From Diplonema papillatum (lineage: Eukaryota; Euglenozoa; Diplonemea; Diplonemida; Diplonemidae), in NCBI GenBank assembly GCA_030068145.1, contig JAPJBO010000238.1, positions 124,001 to 188,000 on the forward strand: a stretch of DNA of 64,000 nt. The letters run 5' to 3'. Below, in pieces: positions 20,491-31,669 of this stretch (the stretch's first letter is position 1; each line of letters starts with the position of its first letter). The notes below the pieces were generated by a model, which had not been told where the DNA came from, did not search any database, and was given only the letters and a program-made list of their open reading frames with translations. The translations under genes were made by a program, and so were the position numbers.

Positions 20491-21098
20491 TCTTCTGGGG
20501 TATAACGACAACAAGGTCCGGAAACCCGTTCGCAAACTGGTTCGGTGTAGGCATACACGAGAGAACTTGCGACGGAAACCCAAGAGGACTTCACAGTCCG
20601 AGCCCAGACAGGAATTAGCCCAGCACGTACCTGGCGCGCCTGACCCAGCGAGCTACGAGGGTCCCAACAAAATATCAAGTTCCCAATTACTTCCAACTTT
20701 CTCCTTTACCTTGCATCAAATAGGTGTCACGCAAGATTTGGCAGCCGCTGCTTAACAGTGCATGCTAATCCATGTGGTTCATGTACTTAAAAGAACTCAA
20801 TGCTTAACAAAATTTGACGTCGGCGGCTTTAGATCTACATCTGAATGACACCTCAACCACAATATGTTGTCGACAACAAACAAGTAAAAGAATAAAACAA
20901 AACTACGCACTTCTTTTTCTGTATCTCCAAGTTCTCCCTTCGTGTTGGCACCACGAAGCGAGGTCCGTCGCTGCTAGCTGGCCCAGAGAAAGGAAATAAA
21001 AACTGGCATGAAAGTACTAACCTTCCAAGTACTTCCCTAGCAAACTTTAACGTCCATGAACATACTGAACTATTCCCTGGATCACACCATAAATCACA
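20491..21098. other. Intron 2 sequence with repeat J copy 2
   Basis: AT-rich; repeat J copy (TTGTCGACAAC with A-rich tail and AAACTACGCACTTC) at 20865-20915. No exon recognised, which matters because a separate channel gene would need its first exon in this interval. Confidence 0.45.
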
Positions 21099-22247
21099 CA
21101 TGTAACCCCCGACAAATTTGTCGGGGGAAATCGGGGGAAACTCGGTAAGGAAATCGGGGGAAATGGGTGGAAAATCGGGGGAAATCGGGGAAAGTCGGGA
21201 GAAATCGGGGGTATTTATAGTTGGACTCTACCTGTCTGCAAGGCAAAGAGGTGGGAAAACAAGTGCATACATCGCATTAAATAACTAGTTCGACGTGTTT
21301 CGAAACTGGGATACTCTCAGAATAATTTTTCTCCGGCTATTTCTCACGGACCATGACACCTGCTCACCAAGTCCGACTCCTCTGAAGATGTCTCATGGCA
21401 CTCAACCATCTTCGCGAATCCCACCTGCGACATCGCATCAGTGCCGCGCATTGCGATGATCTCCGGCTTCAACCGACGGCGTCTTTTATTCTCTCCGAGT
21501 TCAGTGTACTGAAGGCCGAATCCACGTGTGTGTCGGTCGGTGAAAGCTTGAGACACATTTTAGCGAAGTTCTGCAGTCCCCCATGTAGCCCAATAGTCGT
21601 GGGCTGTACCGCGGTGCTTGTCAGCGTAGCACCGCCGGCATCGGACAGCTGTGCACTAGCTGTAGAAGATACCAACATCTTCATCGTAGCCGCCGCCTGT
21701 TTAGCCCGTCCCGGATTTCCTTGTTCTTCAGGAGAAAGCAGTTGGCTGAACAAAACTCCGCTGCTTCACCACCTCGGAAGGCAGCAGGACGGCTCCGCAG
21801 AAAATAAGAGAGCTAAAAAGAAGACTGGTGTCTATCGAAGACACGACAAGCGATGAAGAGCCGGTAGCAGCGCAGCGTCGAACCGAAAGCCCGCGCAACT
21901 AAAAGCAGTCCGAATGCCAACCCCGGCTGTTGTCAAGGAAGCGCGGGCGTTGAGCGAAATACTCGCAAAGCAGCCGCAAAAACTGACACGGGTCGCACAA
22001 GACGTGCCTCGGTTAACATTTCTTTTTTCCGTTCGTTCGCCATTTCCCAGAAATTCTATTTTCTTTCTCAGCCTTTTTCAATTGGTAGTCATGCCAATGG
22101 GCCGAAAAAAAAACTTTTTCCCAGCCAGTGCACTACAGTGAAACCCCCCGACTTTTTCCCCGATTTTTAAAAATCGGGGGGGTTTTAGCCCCCGATTCCC
22201 CCCGATTTTCCCCGATTTTCCCCGACAAGTTTGTCAGGGGTTACGTG
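21099..22247. mobile_element. G-rich TIR element F in intron 2
   Basis: Ends are inverted repeats: left CATGTAACCCCCGACAAATT, right (reverse complement) CACGTAACCCCTGACAAACT. Next to each TIR lie short tandems of an AAATCGGGG-type word (21120-21215 and, inverted, 22141-22235), giving many runs of 4-5 G that could form G-quadruplexes. The middle has open frames on the minus strand (21344-21556, 21469-21753) and a short plus-strand one at 21914 without recognisable domains. The right end is only 24 bp from the exon 3 acceptor. Confidence 0.65.
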
Positions 22248-22271
22248 TATGATAAATATACCAAAACACAG

Positions 22272-23428
22272 GTCGTGGACGCCGACGAGTGGGCAGCGAA
22301 GCTTCAGCGAGCGGTGACGAAGGCGTTGCACGAAGAAGCCGCGGGGCTCCGCTCCCCGGACATGCCGCTGACGCTGTACATGAACGCCGCGACCGCGTAT
22401 TTCGACAACGAGCACGACGAGCCGGGGCAGGCCGGGCCGCGGGCCGTGGTCCCGGCCGCGCCTCACGGGCAGCGGGCGTCCACCACCGTGTTCGCCAACA
22501 TCCCGACACTGGCCGCGCTGCGGGATCGCAGCAAGGTGCGGCAGCTGCTGGGCCTGCACGGCGGTGACAACCAAAGCTCCGTGCAGGAGCGGACGTACAG
22601 ATTCGCCGAGATGTGGAACGTGCTGCGGTTGGTCTCACTGATGGTCGACCTTTTCCTCATCCCGACGAGGGCGACGCGGCGGTACAGTGAGTGGACAGCC
22701 AGCTTCGTGGCGGTGATGACGTGTCAATACCTTTTCGATGTGGTTGCCGTCGTCGACATCGTGTGCAACTTCAACGAGCCGGTGACTAACGACCGCGGGA
22801 TCCGCATCACGAGCAAGACCGCCATCGCGTGCATCTACCTGCGGACGTGGTTTTCGATTGATCTGCTCTCCTGCCTCCCTTGGGAGCTCTTCGTCCTCCC
22901 GTTCAATCCGAACTTCATCCTCAACTACCCCGAGTGCCGCGCGAATCGCTTCCTGAACGTCCTGCGGTTCTCGAGCCAGACCCACTCCGTCGCCGAGAGT
23001 TACATGTCGGAGGCGCATCCTATCGTAGTGAGACTGTTCGTGCACCTCGTGATCCTGATATACGCGCTGTACTGGCTGGGCTGCGCCTGGCAGTACTACG
23101 CGGACCCTGTGGACGAGCAGTATTACAAGATCCCGAACTTCAACGACCTGTCGGAGAACATGCGGAATCTGCACGGGTTCCACTGGGCGCTGCGGGGATT
23201 CGCCGGCTACGGCCAGCCGTGGCCCGCGACCGACCTGCAGCACGCGATGTGCATCGTCAACGTGGTCGTCGGGATTGCGGTGTTCGCGACCGTGATCGCG
23301 AGCATGCAGAACTCGATGAAAATGACGCACAACGAGGTCTTCCTCTCCCGCCTCGACAGCGTCGTGGCGGTCGCGGACCACCGGTGCCTGGACCACGAAA
23401 CGACCAGCGCCATTCTCAAGTACCACAG
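22272..23428 (+). CDS. Pseudocyclase-channel gene exon 3: six-segment cation channel core
   Basis: 385 codons plus two bases from acceptor ACACAG (phase 0) to donor CACAG|GTTCGC. The cytoplasmic start contains VVDADEWAAKLQRAV. Hydrophobic segments follow the voltage-gated-like order: S1 near WNVLRLVSLMVDLFL, S2 VMTCQYLFDVVAVVDIVCNF, S3 IDLLSCLPWELFVLPF, an S4 with few regular Arg (ANRFLNVLRF), S5 VHLVILIYALYWLGCAW, the pore helix FHWALRGFA with filter GYGQP (GYG codons 23205-23213), and S6 MCIVNVVVGIAVFATVIASM. GYG is the K+-type filter; GYG(R/Q) is HCN-like, while CNG channels lack it. Family: HCN/CNG/KCNH superfamily. No in-frame ATG near the exon start supports an upstream exon, the phase-matched cyclase exon being the best candidate. 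Confidence 0.85.
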
Positions 23429-23604
23429 GTTCGCCGAACAAAGCAACATTTTTATCGGCCCTAAACTTTAGTTTTTTTTTGTGTTAACAATGCATTGTTG
23501 GTACTAAAAATTAGTAGTTGGCAGCGTACTACATGAAACTTACCAAAGCAGGTGAGTTCCGCTAGTGCGCACAAACAAAAGAAAGCGCCACACTAATTTT
23601 TTTG

Positions 23605-23945
23605 TATAAGCACCTGCTTTGTAGGAAATGCTTGAGGAGACTGCCAGTTGCGATAGATCAAAGGAGGTAAATGTGCTGTAGCCCACACGAAACACAGGTG
23701 AATCTGGTTTAGTGGCGGGTATAAGCGTTCAACAAAAAAGACCCACTTTGTAGTTGTATTGTTTTCTCCCCCTCTAGCCTCCTTCGAAATGAGCACAAGG
23801 CAGTCCTCGAGTATTTTTAGCCAGATGCAATGTGTGAGGAAACTGAACCGCCCAAGTAGGACCTTCTGATCATGATCATTTGCCAAATTTGCCACCTGAA
23901 ACCACGTCCAGGATTTGGGCTCAGGGTAGTGCGGTCAACGAAAAC
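23605..23945 (+). repeat. Dispersed repeat E, longest copy
   Basis: Begins TAAGCACCTGCTTTGTAGG and ends near the AACGAAAACTCTAG block. Other copies: 3165-3440, 20140-20200, 24500-24660, 24890-24930 and 56785-57005. No coding frame. Probably a MITE or SINE; no polymerase III boxes or TIRs that I can confirm. Confidence 0.65.
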
Positions 23946-24298
23946 TCTAGTTTCCCTTCCTACTTTCTCCTACTCTCGCGGTGTACGGGTTTTTATGGGA
24001 ACAACCGCGGTTGTCAGTATCAAAAAGTGACGTTGGCAGCTTACTGTGGAAATTACCATACAGGTGATACACATACACACAAACAAACCCCCTTGTTTTC
24101 CCCTCGTTTCCGCACCACCCGGATGGGTGATTAAAGGTGAAGCGGGCGGGCAAGGGGCGGTAAAGGGTGGGAACAGGGTTTCTGGGAAAAAGGCCAGGTT
24201 TTCACCGAAATCGGGTCCTAGGCGGGGGGGGGGGTGTCGGCCCCCAAAAAATGAACAACTTTTATCTGGGTTCCTGGTCCACAAAATGTGTTTTGTGG

Positions 24299-24930
24299 TT
24301 AAAAGCGCCAGCTTGAAAGGAAATGCTCGACGATGTTGCCCGACAAAGAACAGAAGGGATCCCAAGTGCTGTAACTACCGAACCACGTGTTGAACGGACG
24401 TGAGGTCATGCGGGTCTACCCCGACACGACAAATCACACAAACACAACAGGTCAAAAAATCCTGAGTGAGAAAGCAACACACGGTGGTGTAAGCGAAGAA
24501 CAAAGCACCCGCTTTGTAGGAAATGCTTGAGGAGACTGCCAGTTTGATAATGCGATAGATCAAAGGAGGTAAAATGTGCAGTAGTCACACGAAACACAGG
24601 TAAATCTGGGTTTAGTGGCGGGCGTTAGCGTTCAACAAAAAAGACCCACTTTGTAGGTGTATTGTTTTACATAAGCGCCAGCTTGAAAGGAAATGCTCGA
24701 CGATGCTGCCCGACAAAGAACAGAAGGCATCCAAAGTGCTGTAACTACCGAACCACGTGTTGAACGGACGTGAGGTCATGCGGGTCTACCCCTACACGAC
24801 AAATCACACAAACACAACAGGTCAAAGTCCTGAGCGAGAAAACAACACACGGTGGTGTAAGCGAAGAACAAATCAGATTGTGTTTGCCCCTTACCTCTAT
24901 TCTAGCCTCCTTCGAAATGAGTCCCTCGAG
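24299..24930 (+). repeat. ~370-bp tandem duplication in intron 3, with E fragments
   Basis: AGCGCCAGCTTGAAAGGAAA starts at about 24304 and 24674 and is followed in both by CGTGTTGAACGGACGTGAGG and the CACACGGTGGTGTAAGCG block. Between and after them lie E fragments (24500-24660, 24890-24930). Confidence 0.75.
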
Positions 24931-24967
24931 TACTTTAGCGATATTCTTGTCACCATCACGCACACAG

Positions 24968-25268
24968 GATGCTGTGGGCGAAGACCAAGCAAGTGTACGA
25001 GGGGCAGTTCGACGACTTGAAGGAGGAGCTGCCGACTGAACTCGTCAGCGAGCTGTCGTACTTCGCTAACGTGAGGGCCGTCGAGAAGATCAAGGTGCTG
25101 CAGAACTTCCAGGACCCGCGGGTCTTTGCTGAGATTGTGTCGAAACTGCAGATGCAGTTCGGCACCCCGGGGGAGAAGCTGGTGATGCGGGGCGACGAGT
25201 ACAGCGCCGAACAAGCAGGGCTTTACTTCATCTTCAGCGGCGAAGCGGTTGCGATGCTGGACGACAAG
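24968..25268 (+). CDS. Pseudocyclase-channel gene exon 4: C-linker and first half of CNBD
   Basis: One base plus 100 codons; acceptor CACACAG (phase 2) rejoins codon AG|G from exon 3, giving KYHR-MLWAKTKQV, the usual start of a C-linker after S6. LKEELPTELVSELSYFANV is the canonical C-linker helix pair. KIKVLQNFQDPRVFAEIVSKL leads into the beta-roll with FGTPGEKLVMRGDEYSAEQA and LYFIFSGEAVAMLDDK, matching the first strands of a cyclic-nucleotide-binding domain. Donor AAG|GTACGT, phase 0. In the family this module couples ligand binding to pore opening. Confidence 0.85.
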
Positions 25269-25424
25269 GTACGTACTTGCTCGTCCAAACATTACTTTGC
25301 TGTATTAAGATCGCTGATCTTAGACGATCCGTCGAATCATTAGTACAACATCGGCACACGGAGCCAATACGCAGTTGGAAGAGAACGTGATCCAATACTG
25401 CCAATCTCTTGCGGGTTGCCGTAC

Positions 25425-25520
25425 AGTGGGCGCCCCAGCAGCTTGCGCTACATCCCGGATATCCGTCGAACTCCAGTTCAGGCTTGGGCTCTGTGTTGCC
25501 TTCTCTTCCTGCGCTGAGTG
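25425..25520 (+). repeat. Dispersed repeat C, partial copy
   Basis: CAGCTTGCGCTACATCCCGG, ATATCCGTCGAAC and TTCAGGCTTGGGCTCTG match 5275-5340. Located in intron 4. Confidence 0.6.
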
Positions 25521-25590
25521 ATATGCTTAAGTTTGACGTGCTACACGCTGAGCTCGGTGAGAGTTTTTTTCGTAGTAACAATGCTTTGTA

Positions 25591-26916
25591 CAGGGGCCGA
25601 GGTCAAGGCGAGGTTTTGGCCAAACTCGGTCAAAGTCGGTCAGCAGTGGTAGTCTAAAATTAGCAAGCAACGTTACCAGCAACGCTTCCCACAGCAGCTG
25701 GCAGTAGCCTGCGAACCCCAGCTGCACACGCTGCTCTGTTACGGTGTGCATCAACCCGTCTCAGACCGCAAGACGCCCTGCCACAGTGCTTCACGGAAGT
25801 GTGGCTTCGGAGCGCCGGTTCTGCCTGCCGGTGTTGAACTAGGCTGGCCAGATCCGAAAAAAGAGGTTGAAAAAAATCTCGGTCAGGGGTCTTTTAAAGA
25901 GGGGCCGAGCTTTCTTTGTCAAGCAAGCGAATTTTAGAGTTACATGCAAGTTTGTTTTACTGGTTCCGATACTGGGTCACAAAGAGGAAGCAAAAGACGC
26001 ACACCAAATGTGACATAAATCTGCTAAAACACCAGATTGGGAACCAAATCTGCAGCATCAACTTGTGTTGCCTTGCTGGCTTGTTGAGGGGCTCTTGCTG
26101 TCGATCTCCAGTGCACAGCATTGCGACAAGCCAATTATTATTATTCCTCCAGCGACGCGTAGTGCAGCCTCCTTGGGTTTGCACAGAATTTTGCAATGTA
26201 TTTTGCCAGTGTCTCTTCGTCAATGCCTCGTGCCCCCATTTTACACTCCACGCCAACGAAAAGAACAGTTGCCAGATTGTCAGCAGCCAGCTTGCGCAAC
26301 CTTGTCGACACCAACCGAAGTTTGGAAAACAAGCGCTCCACTGATGCGGATCCCAGAGGAAGGATGGAGGCAAGCTGGAGAAGTTTGCAGGTTGCCGGGT
26401 ACTTCACGGACAGGTTCCCTGTTGTGAAGCGCTGAATCACAGTGTTGAGATCCGAGAGACCCAACTGACGAATCTCGGCACAAACGCTTGCACACTCAGA
26501 TATGATGGCAGTTTTGTGTGCTTGGATCCACTTTAGCGGATGCACTGCCGGCGCTTCAAAATCTGGACAGGTATAATTGTCTGTGATGCCTGGTCCGACT
26601 GACATGTAATGGTCAGCAATCGAGGAAAGGGAATCCTGGACACCTATCCCTGTCAGGCTCCATCAAGTATGGTTGAGCAGTTGTTGTGTGGAAGGCCATG
26701 AAGGATTCAAATAAATTTGTGAATTTGCAAAAGGAGCCAAAGTTGTCAGCTAGATCCAACAGGGCTGAGAGGGTCGCCCTCCAGCTCCCACCCAAAAAAC
26801 CTCCCCAAAAATTCAAAATCATAGTTTTTTTTTTTTTTTTCCTGACCGAGTTTTTTCTGGTTTAAAGTGCAAGCTCGGTCAGCTGACCGAGTTTACATGC
26901 ATAAGCTCGGCCACTG
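25591..26916 (-). mobile_element. hAT DNA transposon, non-autonomous, with 8-bp target duplication
   Basis: 1,326 bp bounded by short inverted ends, left CAGGGGCCGAG and right (reverse complement) CAGTGGCCGAG, and flanked on both sides by the identical 8-mer GCTTTGTA (25583-25590 and 26917-26924). An 8-bp duplication and CAG-type ends are diagnostic of hAT. Subterminal copies of CTCGGTCA/TGACCGAG occur at both ends. The target word belongs to a repeat E copy (CTGCTTTGTAGG), so it inserted into an older repeat. Only a transposase remnant remains. Confidence 0.9.
26141..26605 (-). pseudogene. hAT transposase C-terminal (dimerisation) remnant
   Basis: 154-codon open frame with YPATCKLLQLASILPLGSAS followed by VERLFSKLRLV and TRLRKLAADNLATVLFV, the hATC signature (P..LA...L..P.SSA.VER.FS......R..L). 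The catalytic N-terminal two thirds is missing; a second frame at 26613-26822 with WRATLSALLDLADNFGSF may be adjoining transposase in another frame. Read on the minus strand, opposite to the host gene. Confidence 0.8.
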
Positions 26917-26924
26917 GCTTTGTA

Positions 26925-27480
26925 GGCACGCAAGAGACGCTGGCAGCGTGTTTGGGAGAAGATTAGCATAACGATCATATTCACTCACTATCATTCACTA
27001 GCAGGCCAATCCTCCCCGGCCCGTACAATCCATGCCTCTGAAGTGTGAATCTCACGAGACTTGACGGTTTCGGAAGTCGTCAGCCGCTCTCATTCAAGAT
27101 CCATTGGTCGAACACCATCCATTTCCATCCAACCTTGCGATTCAAATCCAGAAGATATGCGATGCTCGTTCTCGGACGGTCCAGGATTTCGAATAGAGCA
27201 TCATCGGGTAAATGATCTTTGCACCGCCACATTCTCATTATTCAAACCGGATCGACTCCTGCCAACCAGACTGTACAGGAAACAACGGATGACGGGGGAT
27301 CTAAATCGGAGTTGCCAACCTCCTCGCGGTGGCCCCGTCCACGTGCGCAAACACGGCTAATGGCAACACGTGCACAGTGCGCTGCTCAGGGTAGTTGAAG
27401 GCCTGTCTAGTCCCGAGGGAAGTTATTATTATGCAATCCCTTGCTAAACAGACTGAGGGTAGAAACTATGTAGAACACCT
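26925..27480. other. Intron 4 sequence, no gene seen
   Basis: No exon. A word near 27383-27415 (CAGTGCGCTGCTCAGGGTAG followed by GGCCTGTCTAGT) resembles 62770-62805 in the ankyrin gene and 57735-57755, so it is part of another short dispersed repeat. Confidence 0.4.
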
Positions 27481-28180
27481 ACACAGTACTCGTCATTTGA
27501 AAAATAGCGTAATGACTAGTCATATTACTAACTGAAAAGTGCTTACTACTGATTTGACGCGACTAGTCATATAACTACTGAAGAGTGCTTACTACTGCAG
27601 TAGTAAAAATGACTCTCGCAGTAGTCATTCTTACTAGTGATTTTTACTGTTACTTACTAGTGACTACTGCATTTTGTGAAGGAATCCGTACTTTTTCTTC
27701 CCACAAAACCTTATATTAGGGCGGAAGCAACCCGCACCACGTGAAGCACCGCAAGTGTCGCGAAACCCAAGCACTACTCTACGAGAAAATACATAAAAAC
27801 GCGGACAACAGACCGGTACGGGCTACAAGGCAACCCCTGCTCAACTTGTAGAACGTGGGGGGCCCAAGATTACACTCCACGAAGGAATGTACTTGGTGTC
27901 GGTCACAAACAGTCCCGGATATGGCTAGCCATAACCCATAACGAAAGCATGCACTAATTATACAATCCGTAACCAGAAAGCCCTTTCTTGCTCTAAGAGA
28001 ACCCATTCATGAACGGTCACACGGAGACCCTAAAACCCGGTATTTCAAACGAACTTTAACTCTAAGAGTGGACTCATACCCTTGTAAGAATGACTACTGA
28101 CAGGAGTCATATGACCAGTAAGATTTATGACTCGTAAGATCAGTAGCAAGTGACTAGTAAATGGCATGACTAGTGCACCG
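27480..28180. repeat. ACTAGT-rich block, possible foldback element
   Basis: Many short words of the ACTAGTCAT/GTAGTCATT kind on both strands at 27495-27665 and again at 28085-28175, suggesting degenerate inverted ends around ~690 bp. Inside, TTGGTGTCGGTCACAAACAG and the GGTCACACGGAGACCCTAAA block recur at 31065-31240. Ends and target duplication not resolved. Confidence 0.4.
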
Positions 28181-28426
28181 TGTACCTCCTACACACCTCG
28201 TGGGTGTAAAGAGGAATTGTTGCTCGCTTCTTCGAAAAGAATGAGGAAGGTGAGACTGACATTCTTTGCTGGGTTTGGTCTACCTATGATCCTTCCGGAT
28301 CCTCTAGGTGCGCAGAGAAAGAAATCTGTTTCCTTTGGCAGTTGGCCTGTCGTTTTGCACTGTTTCCAGCATCATTTTCTGTGCCATCTCTCACTCCTCT
28401 GGTGCCGGTGCGGAAGGCGCAGCGCC

Positions 28427-28534
28427 GGCGCAGGGCCTTCTTGGACCGTGCGAATGGCCGAGGAGCTCGTGTTCCACGAAGGGGACGCCTGCCACGTGGC
28501 TTTTCTCGGCGAACTGCTTGTCGAGACCTCCTGA
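28427..28534 (+). pseudogene. Possible decayed CNBD-like exon in intron 4
   Basis: A GC-rich frame reading MAEELVFHEGDACHVAFLGE ends in TGA at 28532-28534. The ELVFHEGD-x-FLGELLVE order recalls the start of a CNBD beta-roll (xVfxxGDxxxxxxfixxG), but it is short and lacks the phosphate cassette. It may be a decayed duplicate of a CNBD exon or chance. Confidence 0.2.
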
Positions 28535-28810
28535 CGAACTTCTGGAAGGGGTGCCCGATGTCGGGTCGGGTAGGATAAGCGTCCCTCTACAGCCCGTGTC
28601 CAGGGGATCCGGAAGAAGAAGAAGAAGGTCGCCCTCAGGTACGGATGTCGTCCACGAGAACGTGGCAGCCATCGCACTGGTGGGCAACGTCAGGACTCTC
28701 CTACAGAGTGTTTCCCATCCTGGGATGTGATACCACCAGATCCGGACCAAGCAAGAACCAAGAAGGCCAAAACTCGAAAATTGCTAAGTACGCAAAAGCC
28801 TCCCGAAAAA

Positions 28811-28881
28811 TGTTGGACCGGACAAATCTTGGGACTTTCGGCCAAAAAGTGGCAACTTGGGACTTTTGTCCGGTCCAACAT
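28811..28881. repeat. Hairpin with 17-bp stem
   Basis: ATGTTGGACCGGACAAA and, downstream, its reverse complement TTTGTCCGGTCCAACAT enclose a loop of about 37 bases that itself contains a TTGGGACTTT direct repeat. A small foldback element or structured intronic RNA. Confidence 0.7.
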
Positions 28882-29551
28882 ATTTCCATTTACGGTATTA
28901 AACGCCGGAGTGACTGTCTACTTGCAACCCCTCCTCATCCCAAACTCTTCTGGTGTTGGTTCGGGTAAGTGCTCGTCCTGCCATGCGCTTTGCTCCAATT
29001 CCCACAGTAAACCATAGGAATGTGGCGAATATAGGTACGTAGATACCACGTACTGCGTAGGTGTGGTACTATCTACCAGACACACCTCGGGATAACCTTA
29101 GGGTATGATCAGCAAGCCAATCATCGTCGAATCGAGAGTCGAACGCAGTCTGAGAGACTAGAGTTTCAAGCGAATCTCAACTGCTTATTATGGGCATGGG
29201 AGAAGCCAGCCCGCTGATGCGTTCGACGACCTGATGAGTCTCATGCTTCTGCAATTCCCATTGACTATCGCGTCTGGCCGCGGTCTTCATCGTTCCCAGA
29301 GCCAAGACATTTACCGATAAGTGCAATTGATGTCACCCTCGATCAACCGCAGTTGAGCCGATAGATCCCGAGCTCGTGGTTGCATCCTGACCCGCACTGA
29401 CAATCCCGCACGTGTCCTCAGAGCCAATCCTTTTCCCGGAGTTACGGATCCAGTTTGCCGACTTCCCTTACCGTCTGGCTCCTAATTTGTGTAGTTTTTA
29501 ATTTATAAATATTGGGGAAGTTTGAAAGGAAATAATTAATGATAGCAATTA

Positions 29552-31038
29552 GGGTAGGCGGGTTTTTTTTTTTTTGGCCCATGTCCGTCGGCCCACAGAA
29601 ATTTACGCGCGCGCGCGCAAAAAAAAAACTTTTCAGAAAAAAAAAACTTTTGCCACAAGACTTTCTGCTACTGGATGTCACACCGTATGTACCGGCTACA
29701 CACCGCTTCATACCTATGTACCGGCTACACACCGCTTCATACCGTATGTACCGGCTACACACCGCTTCATACCGTATGTACCGGCTACACACCGCTTCAC
29801 ACCGTATGTACCGGCTACACACCGCTTCACACCGTATGCCGGCTACACACCGCTTCACACCGTATGTACCGGCTCTACCAACCGCTTCACACCGTATGTA
29901 CCGGCTCTACCTACCGCTTCACACCGTATGTACCGGCTCTACCTACCGCTTCACACCGTATGTACCGGCTCTACCTACCGCTTCACACCGTATGTACCGG
30001 CTCTACCTACCGCTTCACACCGTATGTACCGGCTATACTACTGGCCGGTCCGCTGTTGGCACTTTTGTGCCCGTTGTTGGTGGAATTCCTGGACGATGAG
30101 CTCAAAGATGAATGTGGTGAGCTTGATGTGTCCGAGGGGTTGCGGTGGCAGTCTAGAGTTCAACAGTTCCATAGTCGAAGGCTGCAGAGGATAGACGATG
30201 CCACAGGAGAAAAAACACTCGGGTTTAAACTCGAGATCGCGGTTCGCCGGGTACGCCGCGAACGATAAAGCAGTGAACCAGAGGACTGTCGATTGTGCGG
30301 GTGTCCGTCAATCTTGTATCTCTCTTCTGACATGCCCCATTGCGATGTCACGGTCCGAGTGCCGTTTTCTTCGCAAATATACCTCGGCACAAGCATTGCC
30401 GCCGGTCAAGTGCAAAGCACTATGTCGCAAGCACCGCGAACGCATCGCTTGCCCTGCGTCCTTTTAATGCCTCCTCAGTCGAGTCTCAGATACGTCCCTA
30501 CTAGTAGCTGCTCCAGGCGTCGGAAGGCATAGACGCGTGCACTGCCCGCGGACTGGTTCTGTGTGATAATCGCACCACAGCGGCAAAAAAACCCCCCGAC
30601 ATGCCTTGCCGGTAAAACCGCGCACGGTTTCGAGGCTGAGGCTGTGCTTGTATCCCGCGTGCTTCGACTGCGTCCAGCAGGAGCTGGCTAAAGCTACGCA
30701 AATCTTGCTGTTTAGATTGGCACCAACGTCAAAGTATCACGATATTGCTTGCCCAGCGCACCAACCCAGCACCGGGCATAGTCGGCTTCAAAGTCAATAC
30801 ACACTGAGGTAAACAACGTCTACGCGATTTGCATCGCCGTGAAGTATCGGTGTGAGGAACAGGTTTTCGACTTTTCCCGAGCCGGACACGCTCGTGACTA
30901 CGCCTGCAGTCGCTCTCACGACCGGTTCCAATGCACAGATCCCAAAAGTTTTTTTTTTGCAAAAGTTTTTTTTTTCCGGGGGGTTCCAAAAATTTACGCG
31001 CGCGCGGACATGGGCCAAAAAAAAAAAACCGCCTACCC
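29552..31038. mobile_element. PIF/Harbinger-like TIR element, non-autonomous, TTA target duplication
   Basis: Long inverted ends (~100 bp each): GGGTAGGCGG, a T run, GGCCCATGTCCG, an alternating GC stretch (ACGCGCGCG), then A runs with AAACTTTTGC; the right end at ~30945-31038 repeats these in reverse complement. The trinucleotide TTA flanks both sides (29549-29551, 31039-31041). GG-starting TIRs with 3-bp TTA/TAA duplication are typical of PIF/Harbinger. No transposase frame. Carries a minisatellite and ~900 bp of unrelated sequence. Confidence 0.8.
29675..30040 (+). repeat. 30-33-bp minisatellite, about 12 copies in two blocks
   Basis: Left block: units with CACCGCTTCA(T/C)ACCGTATGTA and CCGGCTACA. 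Right block (from ~29860): 33-bp units with CCGGCTCTACCTACCGCTTC. The switch from CTACAC to CTCTACCTAC divides two homogenised subarrays. One unit near 29840 lacks three bases. Open frames here (30-33-bp phase) are not genes. Confidence 0.9.
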
Positions 31039-31041
31039 TTA

Positions 31042-31669
31042 CATAAAACTCCCCTATCCTGGCGAGAACTTGGTGTCGGTCACAAATTGTTTCGAACCTG
31101 ACTCGTCTAAGCGAGCCAGTAAAGTGTACACGAAAGAAGCCATGCGTGCCCCCCCCAAACCCACCCAGTACGTATTAGCTTTAAAAGAACCCATTCGACG
31201 AAGGTCACCCGGAGACTCTAAAATCCCGGATTCTCAAGCGAACTATAACTCTAAAACAAAGGCCTGTAAAACAGAGGCGCGCCACACACTGCACCGTACC
31301 GTGGGCCTGCGGCGCCGCTGAAGTGGCGCGCCAAAAAGAAATCAATTCATTGATCCACAAAGAGCGGTGCCGAGAATAATAATTAATAATTCAAGGATAT
31401 ATAAATTAGCGGCCGATAAATCATAAACCACGCATATTGTTGGCCTATAAATTAGAGGCTGGACGGTACCTACATTGTTCTGTCGGCCAGAGGCTTTTAG
31501 CCTAGGAGACCTATTGCGGTTACCGGTACGGCCCGATTCAAGATAATGAGATCTCCCCTGCTTTTTCCATGCACATCCACAAGTCACCCTACTACACGAA
31601 GAAAGTGCAGCTTTCCAGGATAGTTAACCCTTCACAGCAGCTCGTGGTCCACTTTTACATTTCAAACAG
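31042..31669. other. 3' part of intron 4, nothing coding
   Basis: Contains a GGTGTCGGTCACAAA...GGTCACCCGGAGACTCTAAA block shared with 27890-28070 and distantly with the start of each 640-bp unit. Ends in the exon 5 acceptor TTTCAAACAG. Confidence 0.45.

Noticed and set aside
29228-29260. Hammerhead-like CTGATGAG word
   Set aside because: No GAAA at the proper place and no stems I and III; likely chance within a dispersed repeat.
29539-30268. Three overlapping His/Tyr/Thr-rich frames
   Set aside because: Products of a minisatellite whose period keeps all frames open.
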